A stretch of 64,000 bases of DNA from Cyanobacteria bacterium REEB459. Its GTDB lineage: Bacteria > Cyanobacteriota > Cyanobacteriia > Phormidesmidales > Phormidesmidaceae. Within the stretch, counting starts at the first letter, position 1, and each line of letters opens with the position of its first letter. The notes beneath the pieces were generated by a model. That model had not been told where the DNA came from, made no database searches, and saw only the letters and a list, made by a program, of their open reading frames with translations. The position numbers and the translations under genes are program-made. This document shows, in pieces, positions 1 through 7,824 of the stretch. The stretch is taken from NCBI GenBank assembly GCA_018970085.1, contig JAGWXD010000004.1, positions 1-64,000 on the forward strand, in the 5' to 3' direction.

Positions 1-1
1 C

Positions 2-1753
2 AACTCTGTAGGTTACCTATTGCAAACCATTCCCTCCACCAACCGCAGTGCGGAGGCCACCGAAGCCTCGGTGGCGGTAGTGGGGGGTCAATACCTACCC
101 TGGGTGGATGTGCTGATTCCCACCTACAACGAACCGGCAGAAATCCTAGAACGGACCATCATCGGCTGCCAGGCTATGGATTACCCCCATAAACGGATTT
201 ACTTGCTCGACGATCTGCGCCGCCCCGCCATTCGCCAACTAGCCGCCGATCTGGGTTGCATCTATATAGACCGACCCGATAACCAGCATGCTAAGGCCGG
301 CAACCTTAACCATGCCCTACCCCTGATTCAGGGGGAATTGATTACTGTTTTTGATGCAGACTTTATTCCCACCCGTAATTTTTTGACCCGCACCGTGGGC
401 TTTTTTCAAGATAGGACTGTGGCGCTGCTGCAGACACCGCAAAATTTCTACAACGAAGATCCCATCGGCACCAACCTCGGGCTTCAAGATATTCTCACCA
501 ACGAGCAGGCCCTATTCTTTCGCTACATTCAGCCCAGTCGCGATGCGACTAACTCGGTGGTCTGTTGTGGCACCTGCTTTGTGATTCGCCGGCAGGCCCT
601 AGATGAGATTGGTGGTATTCCTACGGAAAGCATTACGGAGGACTTCTTCACCTCCCTCAATCTGCAAGCCCGGGGCTATCGGATCAAGTATCTGAACGAA
701 GGGCTGTCGGCGGGCATGGCCCCCGAAAGTATTGGGGCCTACATTACCCAGCGGCTGCGGTGGGGACAGGGCACCATTCAAACCCTCTTCTGTTCTCTGA
801 ATGTGTTTACCCTACCGGGGTTAAGCTGGCTACAGCGGGCTTCCCATGCCTTGGGCATTCTCTACTGGTTTCTCTGTTTCCCCCGCATTGTGTTTTTAGT
901 GATACCCCTAGCCTATCTGTGGTTTGACCTGGCACCGCTGCGGGCCACCATTGACCAGGTACTGGTTTTCTTTGCCCCCTACTATGTTTGCAATATCCTG
1001 GTGCTGTCCTGGTTAACGGCGGGTCGGCGCTCTGCCCTTTGGTCAGACGTCTATGAAACTATCCTCTGTTTTCCTATGGCCTTAACGGTTTTACGGACCC
1101 TCCGGCAACCCTTTGGCCGGGGCTTTTCCGTCACCCCTAAGGGCATTACCGGTCACCAAATTCAAGTTAATTGGGCGCTGATCTCTCCCCTACTAGTCTT
1201 GCTGACCCTCTCAATCCTCGGTCTGGGGATGCGGCTAGTCAATGCTCCATGGAGTACGGGTAACCCCGACAGTTTGATCATTAATATGGTTTGGACCGGC
1301 TATAACCTGGTGTTGTTGCAGATCTGTATGCTGGTTGCGGTTGATGTTCCCCAGCGGCAACACCCCCGCTTTCAACATTCCATTCCCTGTGAAATTTGGG
1401 TTGGGGACGGTTGGCTTGCGGGGCAGATTATTAATTTATCAGAAGGGGGGCTGGCGGCTACCTTCCCTAACCTGCCCCAGCCCTTGCCCCAATCCAGTCG
1501 AATTCCGTGTCAGATTCCTAGCCTGGGTCTGACCCTGGAGGCAGGGGTGCGGCATCAAGATACCCTACCCAGTGGGGAAGAACGGCTAGCGATGCAATTT
1601 GCTGATCTGCCCTTGGCGGCTAAGCGGGTGCTGATTGAATTTCTCTATACCCAACCGGGCATGTGGCGGGAGCAACAGGTGCTAGAACACACTACAGTTT
1701 GGGCCCTTGTGCGCTCGGTTTTCCGTTGGTATTCCCTGGCGGTAACCCGTTAA
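2..1753 (+). CDS. Cellulose-synthase-like family 2 glycosyltransferase with C-terminal PilZ domain (5' end outside window)
   Basis: Membrane processive glycosyltransferase of the BcsA type, expected to polymerise an exopolysaccharide from a nucleotide sugar at the plasma membrane. Counting from the TTG at 20, the GT-A domain shows the entry motif DVLIPTYNEP (about residue 29), DAD near 112, the TED base motif near 205 and the acceptor motif QRLRWGQG near 243. Several hydrophobic segments follow (about 270-440). Roughly residues 450-550 look like a PilZ domain, which in BcsA binds cyclic di-GMP. The frame stays open to the left edge without a stop, and BcsA proteins normally have N-terminal membrane helices that are absent here, so the true start lies upstream. 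Family assignment is firm; the polymer made is unknown. Confidence 0.9.
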   Translation, partial: NSVGYLLQTIPSTNRSAEATEASVAVVGGQYLPWVDVLIPTYNEPAEILERTIIGCQAMDYPHKRIYLLDDLRRPAIRQLAADLGCIYIDRPDNQHAKAGNLNHALPLIQGELITVFDADFIPTRNFLTRTVGFFQDRTVALLQTPQNFYNEDPIGTNLGLQDILTNEQALFFRYIQPSRDATNSVVCCGTCFVIRRQALDEIGGIPTESITEDFFTSLNLQARGYRIKYLNEGLSAGMAPESIGAYITQRLRWGQGTIQTLFCSLNVFTLPGLSWLQRASHALGILYWFLCFPRIVFLVIPLAYLWFDLAPLRATIDQVLVFFAPYYVCNILVLSWLTAGRRSALWSDVYETILCFPMALTVLRTLRQPFGRGFSVTPKGITGHQIQVNWALISPLLVLLTLSILGLGMRLVNAPWSTGNPDSLIINMVWTGYNLVLLQICMLVAVDVPQRQHPRFQHSIPCEIWVGDGWLAGQIINLSEGGLAATFPNLPQPLPQSSRIPCQIPSLGLTLEAGVRHQDTLPSGEERLAMQFADLPLAAKRVLIEFLYTQPGMWREQQVLEHTTVWALVRSVFRWYSLAVTR

Positions 1754-1841
1754 GGCATCCAAGCGCCCAAAGTTGCTGAAAAAGATAAGCGTTATCACTC
1801 AATCTCAGTAGATCACAAACATGCTCTTTTGTCATGATCCA

Positions 1842-1943
1842 GCCCTCAACCCTAAATCCCTCTCCCAATTTGGGAGAGGGACTTTGAAGCACCTCCGGCT
1901 CCCCTTCTCCCAGTTTTGAGAGAAGGGGCTGGGGGATGAGGGC
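1842..1943. repeat. Dispersed palindromic repeat (MITE-like) with two hairpins
   Basis: A 102-bp intergenic element with imperfect terminal inverted repeats (GCCCTCAACCC on the left, complement of GGGGATGAGGGC on the right). It contains two hairpins, arms CCCTCTCCCAA/TTGGGAGAGGG and CCCCTTCTC/GAGAAGGGG. Similar CCCTCTCCC...GGGAGAGGG elements are known as high-copy intergenic repeats in many cyanobacteria. It lies between two convergent genes, where it could also act as a transcription end. Confidence 0.75.
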
Positions 1944-1972
1944 CAGGGGACTTTGGGATCTACTCAATCTAG

Positions 1973-2311
1973 CTAATCATTTGTCAACCTACAGAATGCA
2001 GGCAATAGACCTTCGACGGTTTGCCGGAAGGCAATTAGGGCATAGGTTTCCTGTAGGGGATGCAGAGCTTCAAACAGCTGATCAGAAACCTCAGCGGTAA
2101 CTACTGTTTTCACTTCAATATTGGTGTTGTAACCGGCAATATCCCCCATACGGCGACCGTGGCTGCCCGCCCCCTTAGCCGGAACCAGAGTATAGCCAGA
2201 CACCTCTAACTGGGTTAACAGATTGATCAACCGATCTTGCAGTACCGCTTCGCCAATGATGGTGACCAACGTTCCTTGAGATAAGGTTGCTTGAGATGAT
2301 GATGAGGACAT
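1973..2311 (-). CDS. PII-like signalling protein
   Basis: 112 residues, the size of PII-superfamily trimers. A ferredoxin-like pattern is visible: a hydrophobic strand near residue 15, a T-loop-like stretch VPAKGAGSHGRRMGDIAGYN (about 43-62), then a strand IEVKTVVTAEV and a C-terminal strand. The GRR-containing loop resembles SbtB/PII-like carbon or nucleotide sensors of cyanobacteria rather than GlnB, since the GlnB T-loop tyrosine and signature patterns are not seen. No sbtA or other transporter gene is adjacent, so the partner is unknown. The ATG has a good ribosome site (GGAGG five bases upstream). The leader contains a structured stretch (2403-2512). The superfamily call is fairly sure; the SbtB subtype is not established. 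Confidence 0.7.
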   Translation of the reverse strand: MSSSSSQATLSQGTLVTIIGEAVLQDRLINLLTQLEVSGYTLVPAKGAGSHGRRMGDIAGYNTNIEVKTVVTAEVSDQLFEALHPLQETYALIAFRQTVEGLLPAFCRLTND

Positions 2312-2402
2312 AGCCCCTCCAATTATTAATTGCTGAATGTGATTGCTGAATGTTAAGGATTGAACCGTAGCCTAGGCCCGTGAGAACGTCGCTGTGTTAG
2401 TA

Positions 2403-2512
2403 GGTCCCCGGAGTAGTTGTCCGGTCTAGCGCCGTGACCCGGGGCGGAGGAGGACCAAAACGACTAGCTAGTACCAGGTTTCACCAGCCACCCGATGCTA
2501 AGCGTTTTGGCC
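2403..2512. other. Strongly structured intergenic sequence upstream of the PII-like gene
   Basis: Nested complementary blocks suggest a branched RNA fold. GGTCC (2403-2407) pairs with GGACC (2452-2456). Inside lie CCGGA/TCCGG (2408-2412 with 2420-2424) and GGTC/GACC (2423-2426 with 2436-2439). An adjacent arm CCAAAACG/CGTTTTGG (2455-2462 with about 2504-2511) makes a second hairpin. On the minus strand this would be the leader of the PII-like mRNA or the region after the 35-residue gene. I do not recognise an Rfam family. Confidence 0.35.
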
Positions 2513-2558
2513 AAAACTTTATTTTCCCCAGGTCTGGGTTAGTCTGAACCTCTGTGAC

Positions 2559-2666
2559 CTAGATAACTCCATCATAGCGTTTTGGATCTTTCTTCTTTTT
2601 TTTGTCAACATTCGTTTCAGCTTTGGGTTTTTTAGACTCTCGATTCGTTTTCTTCTCTTTAGACAT
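2559..2666 (-). CDS. Small lysine-rich protein (35 residues)
   Basis: A complete short gene: ATG at 2666, TAG at 2559-2561, preceded by an AGGA ribosome site seven bases from the start. The peptide begins MSKEKKTNRESKK, has a run of lysines (DKKKKKDPKRYDG, about residues 21-33) and ends GVI. It is extremely basic, with no cysteine or membrane segment, which suggests nucleic-acid or ribosome association or an unstructured protein. Function unknown. It points the same way as the PII-like gene 250 bases downstream and could share its transcript. The start and codon structure look real; no database check was possible. Confidence 0.6.
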   Translation of the reverse strand: MSKEKKTNRESKKPKAETNVDKKKKKDPKRYDGVI

Positions 2667-2899
2667 GGTGTTCCTATTGGGGGTGTTAAGTATAGTTTTA
2701 GACCCAAATCAGGGGGTGGAGGTGAGCCAGAGGGACTGCCCAGCCTTCGCCTTGGCTGATTCACGCTGTCCTCAGTCTTCTGACTAGATTTGTCACGTTC
2801 TCAGAAGCTCATTCCAGACTGCTAAGATCGGTGCAGGTAGTAGCATAATTTCAGTTGACGTTAACAGGGATGGGGCTGACCTGAAAAGGGGGCTAACCT

Positions 2900-3364
2900 A
2901 TGCAGGACTATACGATCGAACGTTCCGTTGAGGTAGACGTCGCTTGTTCGGTGGAGGAGGTTTACAATCTCTGGGAAAACTTGGAAAATATGCCACGTTG
3001 GATCCCTCTTGTCAAGAAAGTTAAGGTTTTACCTGGTGCTGAACAGTTATCCTGCTGGCAATTCGGGCTGGGGGCCCCCCTACTAACTGAGTGGACTTCG
3101 CGCATTACCCAACGTATTCCCATGCAGTTGATTGCTTGGGAGTCAGTTTCTGGTTTGCCAAACCATGGCTCCGCCCAGTTTATTTCCACTGATCAAGGAT
3201 GCCGTTTACGTCTTAAACTTACCTTCAACTTGCCAGGGGGGATTGTGGGTAAGCTAATTAAGGGTGTCGGAGTAGAACGCTGGTTAGAAGCAAATCTGCT
3301 AGAGACCTTGAAACGGTTTAAAATCTTGATCGAAAAAGAGGTGCTTCGCAAATTAGTCGAATAA
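2900..3364 (+). CDS. SRPBCC / polyketide cyclase-dehydrase family protein
   Basis: 154-residue soluble protein with the Bet v1/START-like (COQ10, cyclase/dehydrase) pattern: an N-terminal strand YTIERSVEVDVACSVEEVY, a helix with the typical W.NLENMPRWIP (about residues 25-37), repeated beta strands through the middle (WTSRITQRIPMQLIAWES), and a long C-terminal helix (about 125-150). Members bind lipids, quinones or hydrophobic ligands in a helix-grip cavity. The ATG follows AAGGGGG, a clear ribosome site. It stands alone, convergent with the racemase-like gene 36 bases downstream. The ligand cannot be told from sequence. Confidence 0.75.
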   Translation: MQDYTIERSVEVDVACSVEEVYNLWENLENMPRWIPLVKKVKVLPGAEQLSCWQFGLGAPLLTEWTSRITQRIPMQLIAWESVSGLPNHGSAQFISTDQGCRLRLKLTFNLPGGIVGKLIKGVGVERWLEANLLETLKRFKILIEKEVLRKLVE

Positions 3365-3400
3365 ATAGGTTAGTTCCTAGAGTTATCTAATATTGGACTA

Positions 3401-4462
3401 CTACAGGTAATTGTCAACCATTTGCTTAGCGATGAAGGGAGAAGTCATTGCTGAAAGCAACCCACCATAGTCTAACTTGAATTTCACTTCACTGCCAATC
3501 TGGTAATCATAGTTATTACTGTCAAGAATAATGTGATCGCTGCTGGATCCAAGTATTTCTAGATCCTTATCAGGTATCAATCCAGAAACTAGAACGTCCT
3601 GTCGTCCTAAGGCGATAACAACTCTACGGCGAATACCGCGATCCTGGAAGATGATCACTTTTCCGAAAGCATTTTGGCAAACTTCTCCCCATGGCAAAGA
3701 AGGTTTCTCCTTTGACTCAATTACCTCAGCGATCAGATTAAAAGCGCTAAGATTTAAACCTGGAACAGCTTTTCGGTTGATCGTTTCACAGCCTAGAAGA
3801 ATTAGTTCACCCAGGCGCAAATTATTAATTCTGCCTAGCTTTTTTCCCGACTCAGACCACTCATAGTTGGCTGAGTTTCCGCCCGAAACTATTTCCAAGT
3901 TAATCTGAAACTCTTTTTCAATGGAATCAGCTAATTTAGATAGATTGGACATATTTTTATTGTCTGGTCTAATTCCACCATAACAGGCTAGGTTACAGCC
4001 GATTCCAATGATTTTGATATGGGGCAGGTCAAGCACTGCTTTAATGAATTGGGAAAGATCACAAGGAAGTACTCCCTCCCGTAAATCACCCAATTCAACC
4101 ATAATAATGATCTGATGTAGGGTGTCATGCATCTTTGCATAATGGGATAACTGTTTGATCGTTTCAAGCTCCGTATTGAGGCTAATGTCCACATTCCTAA
4201 CCACCATTTCTGCCTGACTCAAAGCGGTGCGTAGAAGTACAAATTGAGTTGTAATTCCTGCACTTTTCATCCTTTGTATATTTTCAATGCGAGAGTCAGC
4301 AATAAAGCTTACTCCACCTTCAATCATTGCCTTAGCGATATCAGGATTTCCTAGGGTTGCTTTAGAGACGCCCATCAGGGAAATTCCTTTAGGCCCATAA
4401 TGCTCAGATAGCAGCTGAGCATTATGGCGTATTTTAGATAGGGCAATTTCTATTCTTGGCAT
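3401..4462 (-). CDS. Ornithine/alanine racemase-like PLP enzyme (fold III)
   Basis: About 353 residues, a fold-III PLP amino-acid racemase resembling clostridial ornithine racemase (Orr) more than Alr. Visible: GVSKATLGN near the N-terminus (PLP lysine), FIADSRIENIQ, IIIMVELGDLREG, VSGGNSANYEW and a C-terminal beta domain with ALGRQDV and LGSSSDHIILD. Such enzymes interconvert L- and D-amino acids in the cytosol. A GTG lies 12 bases upstream in frame (4474), but AGGTG there reads better as the ribosome site for the ATG at 4462, which starts MPRIEI as in relatives. The DUF1611 gene ends 28 bases upstream of the GTG, so the two look like an operon with DUF1611 first. Both are AT-richer than the surroundings, consistent with transfer. 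Substrate unproven. Confidence 0.8.
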   Translation of the reverse strand: MPRIEIALSKIRHNAQLLSEHYGPKGISLMGVSKATLGNPDIAKAMIEGGVSFIADSRIENIQRMKSAGITTQFVLLRTALSQAEMVVRNVDISLNTELETIKQLSHYAKMHDTLHQIIIMVELGDLREGVLPCDLSQFIKAVLDLPHIKIIGIGCNLACYGGIRPDNKNMSNLSKLADSIEKEFQINLEIVSGGNSANYEWSESGKKLGRINNLRLGELILLGCETINRKAVPGLNLSAFNLIAEVIESKEKPSLPWGEVCQNAFGKVIIFQDRGIRRRVVIALGRQDVLVSGLIPDKDLEILGSSSDHIILDSNNYDYQIGSEVKFKLDYGGLLSAMTSPFIAKQMVDNYL

Positions 4463-4502
4463 CAATGTTTGCACCTAAATATGCCCAGTTTTATATGCAT
4501 GT

Positions 4503-5624
4503 CTAATAAACGTAGCTAAATTCCCTTTGTTCTAAACACCTATGGTTGATTTTTCGATTTAAACTTGGAAAGCGATCGCCCAAAGTTTGAACAAGTTTTT
4601 GACACCCGTAGCTCAATACATCTGTGGTTGGCAGATGAAAATAATTTTCATAGTCCTTGATGATTCTCGGAATTTCTTCCTCTGCTAGGTTTTCGTGGTT
4701 TAAGGCGATCGCGATTACCGGAGAGTGGGAAATAGCTTCAATTAGCTGAATTTCAAACTCAACAGTAGGCATTACTAAATCAGGGAAGTCACAACGAAAC
4801 TGTCGACCATGGGGATGTTGAAGAATAATTCCATCAGGGACGCTTCCTTTCAAAATGCCAATAGAACTCATAAAGGCGGGATGACTGACGGCGCTTTGCC
4901 CCTCGATTAAAATAATGTCAGGCTCTTCACCTTCAAAAGCTTGGAGAATAGCATTTTCTAACTCACCAATGGCAAATTGGGAAGTCAGGGCATCCATAGG
5001 GATACCATATTTGGCCCCTTGCATCAAACTCGTTTGTCCTGTCGCAACCATTACCGATTTCAATCCTAAATTGTTTAGTGCCTTGTTGAGTTCCACTCCA
5101 GTAGTCATTTTCCCACAGGCGCAATCGGTACCCAAGATAGCAATCACCGGAACATCTACCTTAGATATTAGGCCAGTAAAAACATGGGAATTTTCTAATT
5201 CTGGAGGTTTTCTGATGTCTTTAATTTGCACATTACACTCGGCAGCCCTATGGACGAACTCTTCATCTTCAGAGAAGAATTGATGTAGACCATTAATTAT
5301 ATTCATGCCTTTTTCCATTGCTTGTAGAATCAGAAATCTTTCTTCCGCAGGTATGTAGGCATCCAGGGGTGCTTTTCCATAAATGTAACAGTTTGGAATC
5401 TCTAAGAGATCACTCAACGCTTCATCCAAAGTTGCGAAAATAGGAATATTATTTCTCTTTCCTTCCAGGACTTCTCCCGCATCTTTGCCAGCTAGCAAAC
5501 TATCAATAACTCCAACAAGAGTATAGATTTCAGAGTGTCTAACCAGTCCTGTAGCCGTTTTTCCATCTGCCAGTCCAAATTGTTTATCGCAGTAAACTAG
5601 AGCTGTTTCTTTGAGGTTTTCCAT
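4503..5624 (-). CDS. DUF1611 family protein (DgcN-like, P-loop domain)
   Basis: 373 residues. The N-terminal half has a Rossmann-like pattern; the C-terminal half has a P-loop GTDCACGKMTTG (about residues 184-195) and a Walker-B-like stretch PDIILIEGQ. This is the DUF1611 family; proteobacterial DgcN is a D-glutamate N-acetyltransferase from this family. Here it is paired with an ornithine-racemase-like enzyme, suggesting the pair makes or degrades an N-acylated D-amino acid; that is inference. ATG at 5624 with GGA ten bases upstream. The upstream 160 bp is AT-rich with a palindrome ATGACG-N5-CGTCAT (5793-5809) that could be an operator. First gene of the two-gene leftward unit. Confidence 0.75.
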   Translation of the reverse strand: MENLKETALVYCDKQFGLADGKTATGLVRHSEIYTLVGVIDSLLAGKDAGEVLEGKRNNIPIFATLDEALSDLLEIPNCYIYGKAPLDAYIPAEERFLILQAMEKGMNIINGLHQFFSEDEEFVHRAAECNVQIKDIRKPPELENSHVFTGLISKVDVPVIAILGTDCACGKMTTGVELNKALNNLGLKSVMVATGQTSLMQGAKYGIPMDALTSQFAIGELENAILQAFEGEEPDIILIEGQSAVSHPAFMSSIGILKGSVPDGIILQHPHGRQFRCDFPDLVMPTVEFEIQLIEAISHSPVIAIALNHENLAEEEIPRIIKDYENYFHLPTTDVLSYGCQKLVQTLGDRFPSLNRKINHRCLEQREFSYVY

Positions 5625-6122
5625 TTAATTAATTCCATGAATTTGGATTTGAAGGTATTAAGATGAATATAAAATTTATGCCAAAAGCATAAATTCTTCT
5701 ATACAGCCAAACTAAAGCTAGATCTTGGGATAGTTTCTCGACGAACGTGGCGTATACGTTATGAGAAGAAAAACTACACTCTAATCGAGAGAATGACGAT
5801 TAACGTCATATTTGCCAATAAAAATGTTTAGCAAAAACTTCAAGAGAAGCAGCTATTCTCTACGCTTACAAAATTGCTAGGCTATCGAATTTTAGTTCTG
5901 AGGAGTGTGGGATGGAAACGCTTACACTTTGCGCACCAAAGAAACTCTGAAAAACTTAGATCCTTGAACTCTTGAGGAAAAGTCTCAGGTTTTAAGTTGG
6001 TTTTACCTTAAATTTCATCTGCTTTGATTTTAACACGTATTACTGTTTTGCATCGAGTCATTTGAGAATCGCCTGGTTGCTAATCGCGGGATCAGATAAA
6101 AAGCATCAGTTCCAGAAACCTA

Positions 6123-6340
6123 GAGAGTGATCACAATTTTGTGTAAACCCTGGTTTTAGCAACCAGAAACCCATGGTTTCAGTCTGATGTAGCACGGTTT
6201 TCTGAACTGTCCCACGGGTTCAGTAATCAGTGGTCAGCGTCAGATGCACTGGCCACCGACTCCCTCACCCACTGAAAATGTCTCCCCACCCCACCCAGGT
6301 CTACAGCCTGAGACCAATGGGAAGCGAGATCGCCTCACCC
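6123..6340 (+). repeat. Dispersed repeat, copy A
   Basis: The first 90 bases (GAGAGTGATCACAATTTTGTG... to TTTTCTGAACTGTCCC) match copies at 38009-38099 (same strand) and 28281-28368 (opposite strand) with scattered changes. A second block, about 6221-6340, containing TCTCCCCACCCCACCCAGG and GAGACCAATGGGAAGCGAG, is shared with the copy at 38 kb but not the one at 28 kb. No coding sequence fits it. It looks like a decayed mobile or MITE-type element. Confidence 0.8.
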
Positions 6341-6554
6341 CTTCCGCCGCGGCAGTACGCCCCGGCCTGGGAGAAGTCGCCATTCCCCCGGTAAAAGAAA
6401 CAGTAATCCAGTAGTCAGTACTCAGCACTCAGTCCTACCCCCCAGCCCCTAGCTGTCGGAGTTTTACCCTGGCCCCCAATTGTCAAGGTGGGAAAGGAAA
6501 GGACGATCCCACCGCACTTCACCCCAATGAATTCGCTATAACCACTACACTGCT

Positions 6555-6637
6555 GTGCATACCGATCACATCCGTGCATATGTCGATCACACCGGTGCAC
6601 ATGTCGATCACATCCGTGTGTATAACGATCACAGGCC
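6555..6637 (+). repeat. Four 21-bp tandem repeats
   Basis: The core CGATCACA recurs with GATCACA beginning at 6564, 6585, 6606 and 6627, exactly 21 bp apart, each unit reading roughly GTGCATATGTCGATCACACCG. In frame this gives a heptapeptide repeat (VDHTGAH, VDHIRVY), but the translated frame has no other support. A 21-bp period puts each core on the same DNA face, as in operator or iteron arrays. Confidence 0.85.
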
Positions 6638-6743
6638 TGTGTTTAGTATGCACTCAATGGTGATCTTTATGCACATAGACTACAACAATGGTTGCACGCA
6701 TGTGTTTAGAATGTGCTTAATGGTGATCGACATGTGCATAGAC
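6638..6743 (+). repeat. Imperfect direct duplication, 63-bp spacing
   Basis: Blocks 6638-6680 and 6701-6743 share TGTGTTTAG, AATGGTGATC and CATAGAC in the same order at a constant 63-bp offset (three times 21). They abut the 21-bp array and contain related GTGATC and GTGCATA words, so both probably arose from the same repeat family. Confidence 0.7.
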
Positions 6744-6980
6744 AAAACTTTTGGATTTTGGGGCACTTTACCCAAAAATAGTACACAGTGAAAGAATACT
6801 GGTTAGTAGCCCTAGCCGCCGCCTCACTCCGCCTTAGGAAGTTCCTCCTTCAGTCAGCAAAGATTTATAGGCTGAGACCAAAGCCAAGCGCATCGCAATA
6901 AAAACAACATCCTCTGCACCAAGCCTTGCCGGGTCCCAGGGGAGTAGGGCAAAATAGCCGTGCCAGTCAGGGTAGGTGGT

Positions 6981-7262
6981 TCAAACGTAGGATGAAGCCG
7001 TGGCCACCAGGGCGATCGCCATAATGCCCTGACGCAGAAAAGACAATAACAGAAACGCTAAGATCGGCGATAAATCAATACCCCCTAGGGGAGGGATAAT
7101 CGAACGAAAAAGATTTAAGTAGGGATCGGTGAGTTGGCTGAGGACAGAAAAAGGTGGGTTGAACCAGTCAATGTTGGGAAACCAGCTCAGCAGAATACGA
7201 ATGATTAACAGTACCGTGTAGATAGATAGAAAGGTCGAAACGGCCTGGATCAGTATGCTCAT
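6981..7262 (-). CDS. ycf19: YggT family membrane protein (Ycf19/YlmG)
   Basis: 93 residues with two hydrophobic spans (about 8-27 and 66-90) flanking the signature RILLSWFPNIDW and LTDPYLNLFRSIIPPLGGID. This is the YggT/Ycf19 family, thylakoid or plasma membrane proteins linked in plants and cyanobacteria to nucleoid distribution and cytochrome b6f assembly. Full length for the family. Start at ATG 7262. It stands alone on the minus strand. The family call is firm; the exact role is poorly known. Confidence 0.93.
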   Translation of the reverse strand: MSILIQAVSTFLSIYTVLLIIRILLSWFPNIDWFNPPFSVLSQLTDPYLNLFRSIIPPLGGIDLSPILAFLLLSFLRQGIMAIALVATASSYV

Positions 7263-7402
7263 ATGGGAACCTCAGTGGCATTCCTTACAACAATACACAG
7301 ACTTTTTATTATGGGCAATTGACCAGGGCCAATCCATACCCCCCATAGTGTAATGGATTAAACCCCAGACGCACCGCTGTGGGTGGTCACCGTAATGGAA
7401 CG

Positions 7403-7702
7403 TTAAGAGTCAAGGCGGGAGGAAGCATCCCAAGCAGGCTCGGCATCGGTGTTGATGCTCCCTAACTGTTGCCTGACCTCGTCAATGGCTTCATTTAGCT
7501 GGGCAATTTTCGACTCTAGCCCCAGGCGAGCTGCCTCCATACTGTCCTCGGTGGGTAGGTCTAATTCCTCCAGGCTGAGATCGCCTTTAGATTTGGGGGC
7601 CTGGGTGCGGGAGGTAGCCAGAACCCCCACTACCCCACCCAGGGCTGCACCCACCAGGGCGCCAAATAAAAAACCACCCACGAAGCTACCTTGTTGACTC
7701 AT
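7403..7702 (-). CDS. Small glycine-rich membrane-anchored protein with coiled coil
   Basis: 99 residues from the ATG at 7702 (a GTG at 7714 would add four residues without a better ribosome site). Residues 6-28 form a glycine/alanine-rich hydrophobic span (GGFLFGALVGAALGGVVGVL), followed by a linker and a predicted helix with heptad spacing (about 55-85, EAARLGLESKIAQLNEAIDE). This resembles the YtxH-like small proteins common in cyanobacteria. No catalytic motif. Function unknown. Confidence 0.65.
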   Translation of the reverse strand: MSQQGSFVGGFLFGALVGAALGGVVGVLATSRTQAPKSKGDLSLEELDLPTEDSMEAARLGLESKIAQLNEAIDEVRQQLGSINTDAEPAWDASSRLDS

Positions 7703-7824
7703 GGCAAAGATCACTATCGCTATAGATATGCTAAAGGCCAGGCTATCGACAAATAAAACGGCCGCTAGCCAGCCCCAGGAGAGTACTCCTTGAAGATGAA
7801 GCTATTATCTCTATTTTAAGCACC

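Larger units (their letters stand above)
5625..6980. other. Long intergenic region with repeats and no convincing gene
   Basis: 1.36 kb holding, in order: the AT-rich promoter region of the DUF1611 gene; a 12-codon open frame (ATG at 5912, TGA at 5948-5950) with a strong AGGAG six bases upstream, perhaps the stub of a lost gene; a dispersed repeat copy (6123-6340); the 21-bp tandem repeats and a 63-bp-spaced duplication (6555-6743); and a short stretch at 6868-6898 resembling the tail of the dispersed repeat. Open frames of 60-80 codons here have no family features. Confidence 0.6.

Noticed and set aside
1692..1967. Minus-strand 91-codon frame
   Set aside because: It covers the palindromic repeat and the end of the glycosyltransferase gene, with no ribosome site or family features.
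2602..2787. Plus-strand frame with a hydrophobic stretch
   Set aside because: It is antisense to the lysine-rich gene, whose lysine codons read as phenylalanine/leucine on the other strand.
6555..6637. CRISPR array
   Set aside because: Units are 21 bp with no unique spacers between them, and no cas gene is present.
6240..6791. Three short open frames (60-80 codons) in the repeat region
   Set aside because: They overlap repeats on both strands, have no ribosome site or family features, and the repeat structure explains their openness.
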